Of a stretch of 64,000 nucleotides of DNA, positions 49,567 through 59,671 are shown in pieces. The notes beneath the pieces are model-generated. The model made no database searches, was not told the DNA's origin, and saw only the letters and a program-made list of their open reading frames with translations. The DNA is taken from positions 62,001 to 126,000 of the forward strand of contig NZ_CABVII010000004.1 of assembly GCF_902497995.1 (NCBI RefSeq), read 5' to 3'. This stretch comes from Pseudomonas fluorescens (GTDB lineage: Bacteria; Pseudomonadota; Gammaproteobacteria; Pseudomonadales; Pseudomonadaceae). Made by a program: the position numbers and the translations under genes. The first letter of the stretch is position 1. Each line of letters starts with the position of its first letter.

Positions 49567-50850
49567 ATGGCGAACACTCCCTACCCCGAGTCTTATTACG
49601 CCGCTTCGGCCAATGCGGTGCCGCCGCGCCCGGCCCTGCAGGACGACGTAGAGACGGATGTCTGTGTGATCGGTGCCGGTTATACCGGTCTGTCCGCTGC
49701 CCTGTTCCTGCTGGAGAACGGTTTTCGGGTGACGGTCCTGGAAGCGGCGAAGGTGGGTTTTGGCGCGTCGGGGCGTAATGGCGGGCAGATCGTCAACAGC
49801 TATAGCCGTGACATCGATGTGATCGAGCGCAGTGTCGGCCCCAAGCAGGCTCAGTTGCTGGGGCAGATGGCGTTCGAGGGCGGGCGGATCATTCGCGAGC
49901 GGGTTGCCAAATATAATATCCAGTGCGACCTGAAGGATGGCGGCGTGTTCGCGGCCATCACCGCCAAGCAGATGGGGCACCTGCAATCCCAGAAGCGGCT
50001 GTGGGAGCGTTTCGGCCACACGCAGCTGGAGTTGATGGATCAACGCCGGATCCGTGAAGTGGTGGCGTGCGATCAATACATCGGCGGCATGCTCGACATG
50101 AGCGGCGGGCACATTCATCCGCTGAACCTGGCGCTGGGGGAAGCTGCGGCCGTCGAGTCGTTGGGCGGCACTATTCATGAGCAGTCGCCGGCGGTGCGCA
50201 TCGAGCGCGGGGCGAATCCGGTGGTGCATACACCACAGGGCAAGGTCAGGGCCAAGTTCATCATCGTTGCCGGCAACGCTTACCTGGGCAATCTGGTGCC
50301 GGAGCTGGCGGCCAAGTCGATGCCCTGCGGGACACAGGTCATTACCACCGAGCCGCTGGGCGAGGAACTGGCCAGGGCCATGCTGCCTCAGGATTATTGC
50401 GTCGAAGACTGCAATTACCTGCTCGACTACTACCGCCTCAGTGGCGACAAGCGTCTGATTTTCGGCGGTGGCGTGGTGTATGGCGCGCGGGATCCGGCCA
50501 ATATTGAAGCGATCATTCGACCGAAGCTGCTCAAGGCTTTCCCGCAGCTCAAGGACGTGAAGATCGATTACGCCTGGACCGGCAATTTCCTGCTGACCCT
50601 GTCGCGCCTGCCTCAGGTCGGTCGCCTGGGCGACAACATCTACTACTCCCAGGGCTGCAGCGGCCATGGCGTGACTTATACGCACCTGGCGGGCAAGGTC
50701 CTGGCTGAAGCGTTGCGTGGCCAGGCGGAGCGGTTCGACGCGTTTGCCGACCTGCCGCATTATCCGTTCCCCGGTGGGCAGATGCTGCGGACACCGTTCG
50801 CGGCGTTGGGTGCCTGGTATTACGGATTGCGCGACAAGTTCGGGTTTTGA
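49567..50850 (+). CDS. FAD-dependent oxidase, gamma-glutamylputrescine oxidase (PuuB)-like
   Basis: 427 residues of the DAO superfamily. CVIGAGYTGLSAALFLLENG near residues 33-52 is the FAD motif and KVGFGASGRNGGQIVNSYSRDI near 62-83 the family flavin-contact box. The SGGHIHPLNLALG segment and SQGCSGHGVTYTHLAGKVLAEAL near the C-terminus are typical of PuuB/OrdL proteins. It oxidises gamma-glutamylated putrescine or a similar amine. GGCTGCAGG precedes the ATG. It stands alone here between a tRNA and a REP element. Confidence 0.88.
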   Translation: MANTPYPESYYAASANAVPPRPALQDDVETDVCVIGAGYTGLSAALFLLENGFRVTVLEAAKVGFGASGRNGGQIVNSYSRDIDVIERSVGPKQAQLLGQMAFEGGRIIRERVAKYNIQCDLKDGGVFAAITAKQMGHLQSQKRLWERFGHTQLELMDQRRIREVVACDQYIGGMLDMSGGHIHPLNLALGEAAAVESLGGTIHEQSPAVRIERGANPVVHTPQGKVRAKFIIVAGNAYLGNLVPELAAKSMPCGTQVITTEPLGEELARAMLPQDYCVEDCNYLLDYYRLSGDKRLIFGGGVVYGARDPANIEAIIRPKLLKAFPQLKDVKIDYAWTGNFLLTLSRLPQVGRLGDNIYYSQGCSGHGVTYTHLAGKVLAEALRGQAERFDAFADLPHYPFPGGQMLRTPFAALGAWYYGLRDKFGF

Positions 50851-50858
50851 TGCCTTTC

Positions 50859-50953
50859 CTGTAGGAGCGAGGCTTGCCCGCGAAGGCGATATGTCAGTCA
50901 ACGTGGATGTTGAATGTTAAACCGCCTTCGCGAGCAAGCTTCGCTCCTACAGG
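50859..50953. repeat. REP pair (inverted)
   Basis: CTGTAGGAGCGAGGCTTGCC...GCGAAGGCG and its inverted copy CGCCTTCGCGAGCAAGC...CTCCTACAG enclose about 35 bp. Confidence 0.88.
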
Positions 50954-50973
50954 GGTGCATGACAGGGGGTGAA

Positions 50974-53397
50974 TCAGAAGTCGACGGTTGCCGAAAGGAG
51001 GTAGGTGCGCGGGGTCGACAGCGTCAAGCCAGGCTCGCTGTCATCCGAGGCGCCAGCCGAACTCCAGTAGCGCTTGTCCGCCACGTTCTCGATGTTGGCC
51101 CGCAGGGTGACGTCCTTTTGCTCGACCTTGAACACGTAGCGTGCGCCCACGTCGAAACGCTCCCAGGCGTCGATTTCCTTATTGTTGGACTGGTCCAGGT
51201 ACTGCGAGCTGGAATAGATGCCGCGGCTGGTCAGGGTCAGGCCCTGGACGTTCGGCACGTCCCACTCGGCACCCAGGTTGACGTTGTATTTCGGCGTGGC
51301 CGGCGCCCGGTTGCCGTCGAAGGTGCCATTGGTGGTGTCGTTCAACTCGCTGTCGATGTACATGACACCGCCGAGCAGGCGGAAACCGTCGAGCGGTTCG
51401 CCGAACACGCTCAGCTCCACACCCGTGTTCTCACGCTTGCCGTTGGGGCCGAAGACCCGCGTCGTGGCGTTGGTCTCGTAGGCCGGCTGCTTGATCCGGA
51501 ACACCGCGGCGGTGACGGCGAATGCACCGGCGTCATACTTGGCACCGACCTCGACCTGGCGGCTGATGAACGGCGGGAAGATTTCGTCCTCGTTCACCGA
51601 GGTCGACGGCGCGATCTTGCCCTGGCTCAGGCCTTCCATGTAGTTGGCATACAGCGACAGCTTGTCGGTCGCCTTGTACAGAATGCCGCCCGACGGCGAA
51701 ACCTTTTCCTCATCGTAGGCGGTGTCGCCTTTGACGTTATCCGCCCAGTCGTCCACCTTGACCCGCTGCCAGCGGGCGCCGAGGGTCAGCAGCAGCCGGT
51801 CATCGAAGAAGCCCAGAGTGTCGGACAATGCCACACCGCTGAAGCGGTTCTCGGTATAGACCTTCGAATCCTGTCGCGTGGGCCTGACAGGCGTTGGGGT
51901 TTCCACGGGATTGTAGATGTTGCTGGGGGCCGCGCCATAACGGGCACCGCCGTTCTCAAAGTCCATATAGAAATAGCTGGCGGCCAGGTTGATCTCATGG
52001 CTCACCGGGCCGGTATGGAACCAGTTGCGCACCCCTGCCGTGGCCGTGCGGACATTTTCGTCACGGGTGAAATCACGGGGTTGCACGCTGAAATCGCCGG
52101 CGTCGTTGGTGACCGCAACGGCATGGCGCAGGAAGTCATGGTTACTTTTGCGCGCGCCCGCGGCGCCGTACAGCATGACGGAATCGCTGACATCGTATTC
52201 AGCGTTCACCGTGCCGAAGGTGTCGTTGGTGCTCGCCTGGCTCCAGGGCTGCGCATAGTTGCGGCGCACATCGCTGGCATGGGGGACCTGCGCGCTGGGG
52301 CCGACCTGCACCCGCTCCTGCGGGGCGTCGGTGTCACGTTCGGTGCGCCCGATGTCCGTCGCGAGCCGCAGGCGCTCACCGCGAAAATCCAGGCCCAGCA
52401 CGGCCATCTCGCGGTCGACGTTCTGGTGGTCCCATTCGGTGTCGCCGGACTGCTTCACGCCGTTGAAACGCAGACCGAATTTGTTGTCTTCGCCAAAACG
52501 CCGACCGACATCCACCGCACCACCGACCTGACTGTCGGAAGCGTACATGCCGGTAAACGAAGTGACAGGCGTGTCGGTCGCGCGCTTGGGCACCACGTTG
52601 ATCCCGCCACCCACGCTGCCCCGCGGCGAGATGCCGTTGATCAGCTGGCTCGGGCCTTTGATGACGTCGACCCGGTCAGCCATCTCCATGTCGATCGTAT
52701 AGGTCGGCAGGATGCCGTACAGACCGTTGTAGGCGACATCACTGTTGAACAGGCTCAACCCGCGAATGGTGAACTGCTCATACCGCCCGCCCGCCGGGTT
52801 GGTGGCGCGAACCGAAGGATCGCTGGCGATCAGGTCGCCCAAGGTGCGAGCCTGCTGGTTCTTGACCGCTTCGCTGGTGTAGCTGATCACGCTGAAGGGC
52901 GTTTCCATGAAGTCTTTGGAGCCGAGCAAGCCTTGGGAACTGCGGCGTGCAACCTGACCGCCCGCATAGACATCGCCGCCCTCTGCGCCCGTGTTCCCGA
53001 GAATCGAGGTGGGGGCCAGTTGCAGGCTGCCGCCTTCCGGTGCCGGGGTCAGGATGTAAGCCTGTTCGCCCACCGGCTGCAGTTGCAGACCGGAACCCTG
53101 CAGCAACCGGGCAAAGCCCTCCTCGACCGCGTAGTTCCCCGACAACCCGGGACTGTTGCGCCCGCTGACCAGCGCCGGGTCCACCGACAGGTTGACCCCG
53201 GCCAGTCCGGCAAAGCGGGTCAACGCAGCACTGAGGCTGCCGGCGGGCACCTGGTAACTGCGCCGAGGACTGTCTTCGGCATGGCTGACCGCGACAAATA
53301 AAGGACTGGCACCCAGACTCAACAGCAGACTCAGGTGCAACAACGGGCGCAGCCTGGAAGGAACCAGACGCGTACTGCAGGGCATCACTGCGGGCAT
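50974..53397 (-). CDS. TonB-dependent siderophore receptor with N-terminal signalling domain
   Basis: 807 residues from ATG 53397 (AGAGAG upstream; the frame opens at 53472). Signal peptide, then an STN domain (SYQVPAGSLSAALTRFAGLAGVNLSVDP), plug (DFMETPFSVISYTSEAVKNQQARTLGDLI, IRGLSLFNSDVAYNG) and 22-strand barrel ending RTYLLSATVDF with terminal Phe. It takes up a ferric siderophore at the outer membrane and signals to FecR through the STN domain. The plug pattern suggests the ferrichrome/ferrioxamine group. Third gene of the sigma-FecR-receptor unit. Confidence 0.93.
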   Translation of the reverse strand: MPAVMPCSTRLVPSRLRPLLHLSLLLSLGASPLFVAVSHAEDSPRRSYQVPAGSLSAALTRFAGLAGVNLSVDPALVSGRNSPGLSGNYAVEEGFARLLQGSGLQLQPVGEQAYILTPAPEGGSLQLAPTSILGNTGAEGGDVYAGGQVARRSSQGLLGSKDFMETPFSVISYTSEAVKNQQARTLGDLIASDPSVRATNPAGGRYEQFTIRGLSLFNSDVAYNGLYGILPTYTIDMEMADRVDVIKGPSQLINGISPRGSVGGGINVVPKRATDTPVTSFTGMYASDSQVGGAVDVGRRFGEDNKFGLRFNGVKQSGDTEWDHQNVDREMAVLGLDFRGERLRLATDIGRTERDTDAPQERVQVGPSAQVPHASDVRRNYAQPWSQASTNDTFGTVNAEYDVSDSVMLYGAAGARKSNHDFLRHAVAVTNDAGDFSVQPRDFTRDENVRTATAGVRNWFHTGPVSHEINLAASYFYMDFENGGARYGAAPSNIYNPVETPTPVRPTRQDSKVYTENRFSGVALSDTLGFFDDRLLLTLGARWQRVKVDDWADNVKGDTAYDEEKVSPSGGILYKATDKLSLYANYMEGLSQGKIAPSTSVNEDEIFPPFISRQVEVGAKYDAGAFAVTAAVFRIKQPAYETNATTRVFGPNGKRENTGVELSVFGEPLDGFRLLGGVMYIDSELNDTTNGTFDGNRAPATPKYNVNLGAEWDVPNVQGLTLTSRGIYSSSQYLDQSNNKEIDAWERFDVGARYVFKVEQKDVTLRANIENVADKRYWSSAGASDDSEPGLTLSTPRTYLLSATVDF

Positions 53398-53464
53398 TGA
53401 GAATCTCTCTGATTTCGTTTCACTTGCCTTGAATGACAAGTGGAGCGAAAAAAGGGGACAGGCC

Positions 53465-54418
53465 TCATGCACTATTTTTGCGCGGCAGCAAGGTCACCCA
53501 ATACCGGGTGCGCCTATGCACCTCCAGCGGCAAGCTGGCCGCCAGCAACGACAGGATGCGATCGGTGTCTTCCAGGCGGAAACTGCCGGTAACGCGCAGG
53601 GATTCGAGCTCCGGCTCCCAGCGCAACAAGCCCGGTCGATAGCTGCTGAGTTCGCGCAGAAAATCCCCCAGGGGCTGGTTCTGCGCCATCAACACACCGT
53701 CACGCCAGCCTGGGGCGAGCACGTCGAATGGCTCCACCGCACCGGCACCCGCCGCCAGAAGGCTGACTTGCTGGCCGGCGCGCAACGCAAAGACCGGGCC
53801 GCGCAACGGCTGCAACTGCACCGCGCCTTTAAGCACGGACACCCTGCAACCCGTCTGCCCCTGACGAACGCACACCTGGCCCTGACTGACGACCACTTGC
53901 CCGAAGTGCGTCTGGATCGTCAGCGGCGAGGTCCCGGGCACGTTCAGCGCTATCTCGCCTTCCACCAGGGTCAGTCGCCGGTGCTTCAAGTCGATATCGA
54001 CGGCACTCGCAGTGTTCAGTTGCAGTGAACTGCCATCGGCCAACTGGACCTTTTTGCCCTCCCCGGTCGCGGTTCGCAGGTCGGCGCGCCAGACATCCAC
54101 AGGTAGCTGCCGGCTGATCAGCCAGGCAGTCGGCACCAATGCCACCGCCCCGATGGCGCGCTTGAGCACGGTGCGCCGACTTGCCTGCGGCCGATCCAGA
54201 CTGGCCATGGCCAGTGTCGACGGCAGGTCGGCAAAACGCTGGCGCAGGAGTTGTGCTTTCTGCCAGGCCTGTTCGTGACTGGGGTGGCTGTCACGCCAGT
54301 GCTGCAGATTGGCACGATCGCGTTCATTGGCGGCGCCTGATTCCATGAGTGCCAGCCATTGAGCGGCGGCTCGCACGACTTGGCGGGCTTCGGCCGAAGG
54401 TGGCGAACCGCTCACCAT
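53465..54418 (-). CDS. FecR-type anti-sigma/sigma-regulator
   Basis: 317 residues from ATG 54418, which overlaps the sigma-factor stop by 7 nt; the longer frame to 54634 lies inside the sigma gene. The N-terminal DUF4880-type domain (EARQVVRAAAQWLALMESG...WRDSHPSHEQAWQKA) holds the sigma factor. There is one membrane helix near AIGAVALVPTAWLIS, then the periplasmic FecR domain GEGKKVQLADGSSLQLNTASAV. It relays receptor occupancy to the sigma factor across the inner membrane. Confidence 0.9.
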   Translation of the reverse strand: MVSGSPPSAEARQVVRAAAQWLALMESGAANERDRANLQHWRDSHPSHEQAWQKAQLLRQRFADLPSTLAMASLDRPQASRRTVLKRAIGAVALVPTAWLISRQLPVDVWRADLRTATGEGKKVQLADGSSLQLNTASAVDIDLKHRRLTLVEGEIALNVPGTSPLTIQTHFGQVVVSQGQVCVRQGQTGCRVSVLKGAVQLQPLRGPVFALRAGQQVSLLAAGAGAVEPFDVLAPGWRDGVLMAQNQPLGDFLRELSSYRPGLLRWEPELESLRVTGSFRLEDTDRILSLLAASLPLEVHRRTRYWVTLLPRKNSA

Positions 54419-54921
54419 TCCACCAGCAGGCAATGCTCGTAGGCCTGCGCCATGTAGCGTTTGATCGTGCGCTCCGAGACTTGCAGGCGCTCGGCGATCT
54501 CGTGATACCCCAGGCCTTCCAGCTGGCTCCAGAGAAAGGCCCGTCGCACGGCGGCCGGCAATCCATCGAGCAGTTCGTCCAGGGCTTGCAGAGTCTCCAA
54601 CAGCAACCAGCGATGCTCGGGCGACGGCACACACTCCTCCGGCAGCAGTGCCAGGGCATCGAGGTAGGCTTGCTCGAGACTGCGACGCTGATAAAAGTTC
54701 GCCAGCAACCGCTTGCCGACGGTCGCCAGATAGGCGCGAGGCTCCTGCAGGTCGGCAATGCGCTGCGAGCTGGCAAGCACCCGCACGAAGGTATCCTGGC
54801 TCAGGTCCGCCGCATCACTGCCGTTGCTCATGCGTCGTCTCAGCCAGCTTTCCAGCCAGCCACGATGGTCGCGGTACAAGTCGTGGAAATTTTGCGCCGC
54901 CGGCATCGCTGCATCACTCAT
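54412..54921 (-). CDS. ECF sigma factor, FecI-like
   Basis: 169 residues: region 2 (WLESWLRRRMSNGSDAADLSQDTFVRVLAS) and region 4 (HEIAERLQVSERTIKRYMAQAYEHC) are intact. It directs RNA polymerase to the receptor promoter when FecR signals. First gene of the iron-signalling unit, with a Fur-like box upstream. The start and spacing are normal for the family. Confidence 0.92.
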   Translation of the reverse strand: MSDAAMPAAQNFHDLYRDHRGWLESWLRRRMSNGSDAADLSQDTFVRVLASSQRIADLQEPRAYLATVGKRLLANFYQRRSLEQAYLDALALLPEECVPSPEHRWLLLETLQALDELLDGLPAAVRRAFLWSQLEGLGYHEIAERLQVSERTIKRYMAQAYEHCLLVEW

Positions 54922-54948
54922 GTCAAGAAACCCTGCGCCAGGAAATAT

Positions 54949-54974
54949 TTTAAATGCGACTCATTCTAATTAGT
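54949..54974. promoter_or_regulatory. Fur-like box upstream of the ECF sigma gene
   Basis: AAATGCGACTCATTCTAATT resembles the Pseudomonas Fur site pattern AATGCGAATCATTCTCATT. It sits 25-55 nt before the sigma start. Iron repression of the operon is inferred. Confidence 0.65.
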
Positions 54975-55197
54975 GTTGATACGCCAAACCAAGCCCTTTG
55001 TTCGGTTTACATCCCGAAAGAACGGCGATAAGTGAATGAACGATCGGCATTTCGGCCACGCAGGCCGCGTTTAATCAGGACTGAGCGCTGTTTAACGCAT
55101 AGGTTAAAAAGGCAGGATTCATTGCGACCGCATTGGGTCGGCGGGTGCGAAGACGTGTGGCGGCGGGGAAAAGGAGGAAAAGCCAAAACGCAGATAC

Positions 55198-55224
55198 AAA
55201 AAACCCCGGTCTTTCGACCAGGGT
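55198..55224 (-). terminator. Terminator behind the tRNA cluster
   Basis: Minus strand ACCCTGGTC, loop GAAA, GACCGGGGT (one mismatch), then six T. It lies 85 nt after the last tRNA-Asp. The region 54975-55197 otherwise holds no gene. Confidence 0.8.
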
Positions 55225-55309
55225 CTTTGCTATCGACTCGAATCAGACACTGGCTTGCCAGCAATCTTCTTCGTAGCATCAAGGCGTTCAGTGGGCCTTG
55301 ATGCAGATA

Positions 55310-55386
55310 TGGCGCAGCGGACGGGACTCGAACCCGCGACCCCCGGCGTGACAGGCCGGTATTCTAACCGACTGAACTACCGCTGC
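55310..55386 (-). tRNA. tRNA-Asp, anticodon GTC (copy 2)
   Basis: 77 nt with CCA: GCAGCGGTAGTTCAGTCGG start, anticodon loop CTGTCAC, T arm GGTTCGAGTCC. Identical to the copy at 55480. The three tRNAs are co-directional and probably one transcript: Val(TAC)-Asp-Asp. Confidence 0.95.
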
Positions 55387-55479
55387 GTATCGCTGTGGAC
55401 TTGCGTCCAGGTAAATCGTCTGACTGGAAAGCTTCGAGGCTTTTCAATCTCGGGCCAGGTAAAACCTGACTCGCAAATA

Positions 55480-55556
55480 TGGCGCAGCGGACGGGACTCG
55501 AACCCGCGACCCCCGGCGTGACAGGCCGGTATTCTAACCGACTGAACTACCGCTGC
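55480..55556 (-). tRNA. tRNA-Asp, anticodon GTC (copy 1)
   Basis: Same 77-nt sequence as the copy at 55310, 93 nt apart. Anticodon GTC in a regular stem; acceptor GCAGCGG pairs with CCGCTGC. Confidence 0.95.
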
Positions 55557-55610
55557 GCGTCGGTGGAGGCTTTTCAGCTTCCATCTTGCTTGCGCAAGAC
55601 TCTCAGGAAG

Positions 55611-55686
55611 TGGTGGGTGATGACGGGATCGAACCGCCGACATTCTGCTTGTAAGGCAGACGCTCTCCCAGCTGAGCTAATCACCC
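55611..55686 (-). tRNA. tRNA-Val, anticodon TAC
   Basis: 76 nt with CCA: GGGTGATTAGCTCAGCTGG start, anticodon loop TTACAAG, T arm GGTTCGATCC. The acceptor stem pairs fully. Confidence 0.95.
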
Positions 55687-55826
55687 GTTTGCTTCTCCGA
55701 GGCCGCGAAATTTACGCACCTAACGAAGCTAAGTCAATAGCCTGCTTGAAGTTTTTCTTAAAAAGACAAAATCGTGTCATTCCACAAGGTGATGGCATCA
55801 CCCACAATCATCCTTTTGCAGCAATA

Positions 55827-55920
55827 CCGCCTTCGCGAGCAAGCCCGCTCCCACAGTGGACCGCATTTCTTCAGGTAGCACGCGGTCCCCTGTGGGAGCG
55901 GGCTTGCTCGCGAAAGCGGC
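55827..55920. repeat. REP pair (inverted)
   Basis: CCGCCTTCGCGAGCAAGCCC...CTCCCACA and the inverted TGTGGGAGCGGGCTTGCTCG...GCGG enclose about 30 bp. This subtype uses GTGGGAGC instead of GTAGGAGC. Confidence 0.88.
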
Positions 55921-55959
55921 GGCACAGCCAACACAAATGCTGGCCAGGTCTATGGGGAT

Positions 55960-56736
55960 TTATTCGCTGTAGATCATTTTCTTGGTCATGCCGCCATCGA
56001 CCACGAACTCCTGCCCCGTGACAAACCCGGCGTTCTTCGACACCAGCCACGCCACCATCGCCGCCACGTCCTCGACCGTCCCCACCCTGCCCGCCGGATG
56101 CTGGGCATGGTCGGCATCGGTCAGCGGCTCGGCACGTCGCACCGACGGATCCCGCGCATCGATCCAGCCCGGGCTGACCGCATTGACGCGGATTTCCGGC
56201 CCGAGGCTGATCGCCAGGGCGTGCGTCAGGGCCAACAGGCCGCCCTTGCTCGCCGCATAGGCCTCGGTGTCGGGTTCTGACTGCCCGGCGCGGGTCGAGG
56301 CCAGGTTGACGATCGCACCGCTGTGAGCACGCAGGTACGGCGCACAGTGCTTGGCCAACAGCATCGGCCCGCTGAGGTTCACCGCCAGCACCCGATTCCA
56401 GTACGCCAGGTCGAGGCTTTCGAGGGTGATGTTATGCGGATCGGCCACCGCCGCGTTGCACACCAGTGCGTCCAGGCGCCCGAATTGCCCCAGCACCTCG
56501 GCGACGCCCAGCGCCACCTGCCCTTCGCTGGAGACGTCCATGGCGATGAACCAGGCGTTGTCGCCCAGCACCTTCGCCACTTTCGAACCGCGCGCCCGGT
56601 CCAGGTCGGTCAGCACCACCTGCCAGCCTTCGCTGATCAGCCACGCCGCGATGCCCAGGCCGATGCCGCGCGCAGCCCCGGTGACCAGGGCGACGCGGCC
56701 GTTAGTACCAGTGCCCGGCCTCGACAATTGGATCAC
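55960..56736 (-). CDS. Short-chain dehydrogenase/reductase
   Basis: 258 residues. [16 protein letters not shown] near residues 20-35, NAAV near 95, catalytic Ser in NLASTRAGQ and YAASKGG near 161. C-terminal [17 protein letters not shown] is classical. The start overlaps the metZ stop (ATGA at 56733-56736), so they are co-translated. Its link to methionine biosynthesis is unknown, but the pairing belongs to the core Pseudomonas gene order. Confidence 0.88.
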   Translation of the reverse strand: MIQLSRPGTGTNGRVALVTGAARGIGLGIAAWLISEGWQVVLTDLDRARGSKVAKVLGDNAWFIAMDVSSEGQVALGVAEVLGQFGRLDALVCNAAVADPHNITLESLDLAYWNRVLAVNLSGPMLLAKHCAPYLRAHSGAIVNLASTRAGQSEPDTEAYAASKGGLLALTHALAISLGPEIRVNAVSPGWIDARDPSVRRAEPLTDADHAQHPAGRVGTVEDVAAMVAWLVSKNAGFVTGQEFVVDGGMTKKMIYSE

Positions 56737-57944
56737 AGCGCAGCCAGGCCGCGCGCCAGATCGGCTTGCAGGTCTGCCACGTCTTCCAGGCCGACCGCGA
56801 TGCGGATCAGGCTGTCGCGAATCCCCGCGGCTTCACGCTCCTGCGGCGCCAGACGGCCGTGGGAGGTGGTGCTCGGGTGAGTGATGGTGGTCTTGGTGTC
56901 GCCGAGGTTGGCGGTGATGGAAATCAGGCGCGTCGCATCGATAAAGCGCCAGGCGCCCTCTTTGCCGCCCTTGACCTCAAAGCTCACTACCGCGCCGAAG
57001 CCCTTCTGCTGACGCAAGGCCAGTTCGTGCTGCGGATGACTCTGGAGGCCGGCGTAATGGACTTTCTCGATGCCGTCCTGCTGCTCCAGCCATTCGGCCA
57101 GCTGCTGGGCGTTGGCGCAATGGGCTTTCATCCGCAGGCCGAGGGTTTCCAGGCCCTTGAGGAAGATCCAGGCGTTGAACGGGCTCAGGGTCGGCCCGGC
57201 GGTACGCAGGAAACCGACCACTTCTTTCATCTGCTCGCTGCGACCGGCCACTACGCCGCCCATGCAACGGCCCTGGCCGTCGATGAACTTGGTCGCCGAG
57301 TGCACGACGATGTCTGCGCCCAGCTTCAGCGGCTGCTGCAACGCCGGGGTGCAGAAGCAGTTGTCGACCACCAGCATCGCGCCTTTGGCGTGAGCGATTG
57401 TCGACAACTCGGCGATGTCCACCAGCTCGGCCAGCGGATTGGACGGCGACTCGACGAACAGCAATTTGGTATTGGCCTTGATCGCCGCGTCCCAGCCGGA
57501 CAAGTCCGCCAGGGGCACGTAGTCGACTTCGATGCCGAAGCGCTTGAAGTACTTCTCGAACAGGCTGATGGTCGAGCCGAATACGCTGCGCGACACCAGC
57601 ACGTGATCGCCGGCGCTGCACAGACTCATCACCACAGCCATGATCGCGGCCATGCCGGTCGCCGTGGCCACCGCTTGCTCGGCGCTTTCCAGCGCCGCGA
57701 TGCGCTCTTCGAACGCGCGTACGGTCGGGTTGGTGTAGCGCGAGTAAACGTTACCCGGCACTTCCCCGGCAAAACGTGCCGCTGCGTCGGCAGCGGTACG
57801 GAATACGTAGCTGGAAGTGAAGAACATCGGATCACCGTGTTCGCCTTCCGGCGTGCGGTGCTGACCGGCGCGGACGGCCAGGGTATCGAACGCTACGCCT
57901 TCGAGGTCGCTATCCAGCCGACCGGCATCCCAATCCTGACTCAT
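56733..57944 (-). CDS. metZ: O-succinylhomoserine sulfhydrylase
   Basis: 403 residues from ATG 57944 with AAGGAG 8 nt upstream. Cys/Met-metabolism PLP family. The cofactor Lys is in [16 protein letters not shown]; the [19 protein letters not shown] and NPLAELVDI segments are typical. It makes homocysteine directly from O-succinylhomoserine and sulfide, the route used by pseudomonads. Located next to purF as in other Pseudomonas genomes. Confidence 0.93.
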   Translation of the reverse strand: MSQDWDAGRLDSDLEGVAFDTLAVRAGQHRTPEGEHGDPMFFTSSYVFRTAADAAARFAGEVPGNVYSRYTNPTVRAFEERIAALESAEQAVATATGMAAIMAVVMSLCSAGDHVLVSRSVFGSTISLFEKYFKRFGIEVDYVPLADLSGWDAAIKANTKLLFVESPSNPLAELVDIAELSTIAHAKGAMLVVDNCFCTPALQQPLKLGADIVVHSATKFIDGQGRCMGGVVAGRSEQMKEVVGFLRTAGPTLSPFNAWIFLKGLETLGLRMKAHCANAQQLAEWLEQQDGIEKVHYAGLQSHPQHELALRQQKGFGAVVSFEVKGGKEGAWRFIDATRLISITANLGDTKTTITHPSTTSHGRLAPQEREAAGIRDSLIRIAVGLEDVADLQADLARGLAAL

Positions 57945-58007
57945 GCTGTCACTCCTTGCCTTGCTCGGTAGTAGATACAAAACCGGCCTGGAGGGGCACA
58001 CCCGTTA

Positions 58008-58101
58008 CTGTAGGAGCGAGGCTTGCCCGCGAAGGCGGCATCACATTCAACATCATTGTTGCCTGTGATACCGCCTTCGCGGGCAAGCCTCGCTCCTACA
58101 G
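58008..58101. repeat. REP pair (inverted)
   Basis: CTGTAGGAGCGAGGCTTGCC...GCGAAGGCGG and its nearly exact inverted copy surround about 30 bp between purF and metZ. Transcription from purF to metZ would pass through it, so it could act as an mRNA stabiliser. Confidence 0.88.
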
Positions 58102-58119
58102 GTGCAGGCCGGTAGAAGC

Positions 58120-59625
58120 TTAGTTGTTGTACAGATCGATGATCGCGCTGACCGCCTGGGTCTTGACCTTGGAGGCATCGTTACGCGCCTGCTCGATCTT
58201 GTTCAGGTATGCCTCGTCGACATCGCCGGTCACGTACTGGCCGTCGAACACCGCGCAATCGAATTTCTCGATCTTGATCTTGCCGCCACCGACCGCTTCG
58301 ATCAAGTCAGGCAGGTCCTGATAGATCAACCAGTCAGCGCCGATCAGGTCGGCAACGTCCTGGGTCGAACGGTTGTGGGCGATCAGTTCGTGGGCGCTCG
58401 GCATGTCGATGCCGTAGACGTTCGGGTAACGCACGGCCGGTGCCGCGGAGCAGAAATAGACGTTCTTGGCGCCGGCTTCACGAGCCATCTGGATGATCTG
58501 CTTGCAGGTGGTGCCGCGAACGATCGAGTCGTCCACCAGCATCACGTTCTTGCCGCGGAATTCCAGCTCGATGGCGTTGAGCTTCTGGCGCACGGATTTT
58601 TTCCGTGCCGCCTGGCCCGGCATGATGAAGGTCCGGCCGATGTAGCGGTTCTTCACGAAGCCTTCGCGGAACTTGACGCCCAGGTGGTTCGCCAGCTCCA
58701 GGGCCGCGGTGCGGCTGGTGTCCGGAATCGGGATGACCACGTCGATGTCGTGATCCGGACGCTCGCGCAGGATCTTGTCAGCGAGTTTCTCGCCCATGCG
58801 CAGGCGGGCCTTGTACACGGAGACGCCGTCGATGATCGAGTCCGGACGCGCCAGGTAGACGTGTTCGAAGATGCACGGGGTCAGGGACGGGTTGGTCGCG
58901 CACTGGCGGGTGTGCAGCTTGCCGTCTTCAGTGATGTAGACCGCTTCGCCCGGCGCCAGGTCGCGAATCAGGGTGAAACCGAGCACGTCCAGGGACACGC
59001 TTTCGGAGGCGATCATGTACTCGACGCCTTCGTCGGTATGACGCTGGCCGAAGACGATCGGGCGGATGCCATGCGGGTCGCGGAAACCGACGATGCCGTA
59101 ACCGGTCACCATCGCCACCACGGCATAACCCCCGACGCAACGGTTGTGCACGTCAGTGACGGCAGCAAACACGTCTTCTTCGGTCGGCTGCAGCTTGCCG
59201 CGCTGGGCAAGCTCGTGCGCGAACACGTTGAGCAGCACTTCCGAATCGGAGTTGGTGTTGACGTGGCGCAGGTCAGATTCGTAAATCTCCTTGGCCAGCT
59301 GTTCAACGTTGGTCAGGTTACCGTTGTGCGCCAGGGTGATGCCGTAAGGCGAGTTGACGTAAAACGGTTGGGCTTCGGCCGAAGTCGAGCTGCCCGCGGT
59401 CGGGTAACGCACATGGCCAATGCCCATGTGGCCGACCAGGCGCTGCATGTGACGCTGATGGAACACGTCACGCACCAGGCCATTGTCCTTGCGCAGGAAT
59501 AACCGGCCATCATGGCTGGTCACGATACCGGCAGCGTCCTGGCCGCGGTGCTGGAGGACGGTTAGCGCGTCATACAGCGCCTGATTGACGTTCGACTTAC
59601 CGACGATACCGACGATGCCACACAT
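58120..59625 (-). CDS. purF: Amidophosphoribosyltransferase
   Basis: 501 residues from ATG 59625. The N-terminal nucleophile is Cys2 ([20 protein letters not shown]), followed by the glutaminase domain, and the PRPP-binding loop is in [18 protein letters not shown] near residue 365. It makes 5-phosphoribosylamine, the first step of purine synthesis. It is 46 nt downstream of cvpA on the same strand, the conserved cvpA-purF pair. Confidence 0.95.
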   Translation of the reverse strand: MCGIVGIVGKSNVNQALYDALTVLQHRGQDAAGIVTSHDGRLFLRKDNGLVRDVFHQRHMQRLVGHMGIGHVRYPTAGSSTSAEAQPFYVNSPYGITLAHNGNLTNVEQLAKEIYESDLRHVNTNSDSEVLLNVFAHELAQRGKLQPTEEDVFAAVTDVHNRCVGGYAVVAMVTGYGIVGFRDPHGIRPIVFGQRHTDEGVEYMIASESVSLDVLGFTLIRDLAPGEAVYITEDGKLHTRQCATNPSLTPCIFEHVYLARPDSIIDGVSVYKARLRMGEKLADKILRERPDHDIDVVIPIPDTSRTAALELANHLGVKFREGFVKNRYIGRTFIMPGQAARKKSVRQKLNAIELEFRGKNVMLVDDSIVRGTTCKQIIQMAREAGAKNVYFCSAAPAVRYPNVYGIDMPSAHELIAHNRSTQDVADLIGADWLIYQDLPDLIEAVGGGKIKIEKFDCAVFDGQYVTGDVDEAYLNKIEQARNDASKVKTQAVSAIIDLYNN

Positions 59626-59671
59626 GCGACGCAACCCCTACTTAATGGATCTGAACTGAACTGAACACAAC

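Noticed and set aside
49549..50901. Open frame of 450 codons on the minus strand
   Set aside because: Antisense to the PuuB-like oxidase.
50914..53301. Open frame of 795 codons on the plus strand
   Set aside because: It lies fully antisense to the TonB receptor gene, whose domains are all recognisable. Long antisense frames are common in GC-rich Pseudomonas genes.
55310..55556. Identical tRNA-Asp copies as attachment-site duplication
   Set aside because: Both are full-length tRNAs 93 nt apart with no island between them, a normal tandem tRNA operon.
56766..57971. Open frame of 401 codons on the plus strand
   Set aside because: Antisense to metZ, a clear PLP enzyme.
40895..58101. Repeated GTAGGAGC/GCTCCTAC units as a possible CRISPR array
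   Set aside because: They are four separated inverted REP pairs, not regularly spaced direct repeats, and no cas gene is present.
58102..59502. Open frame of 466 codons on the plus strand
   Set aside because: Antisense to purF; no family features.
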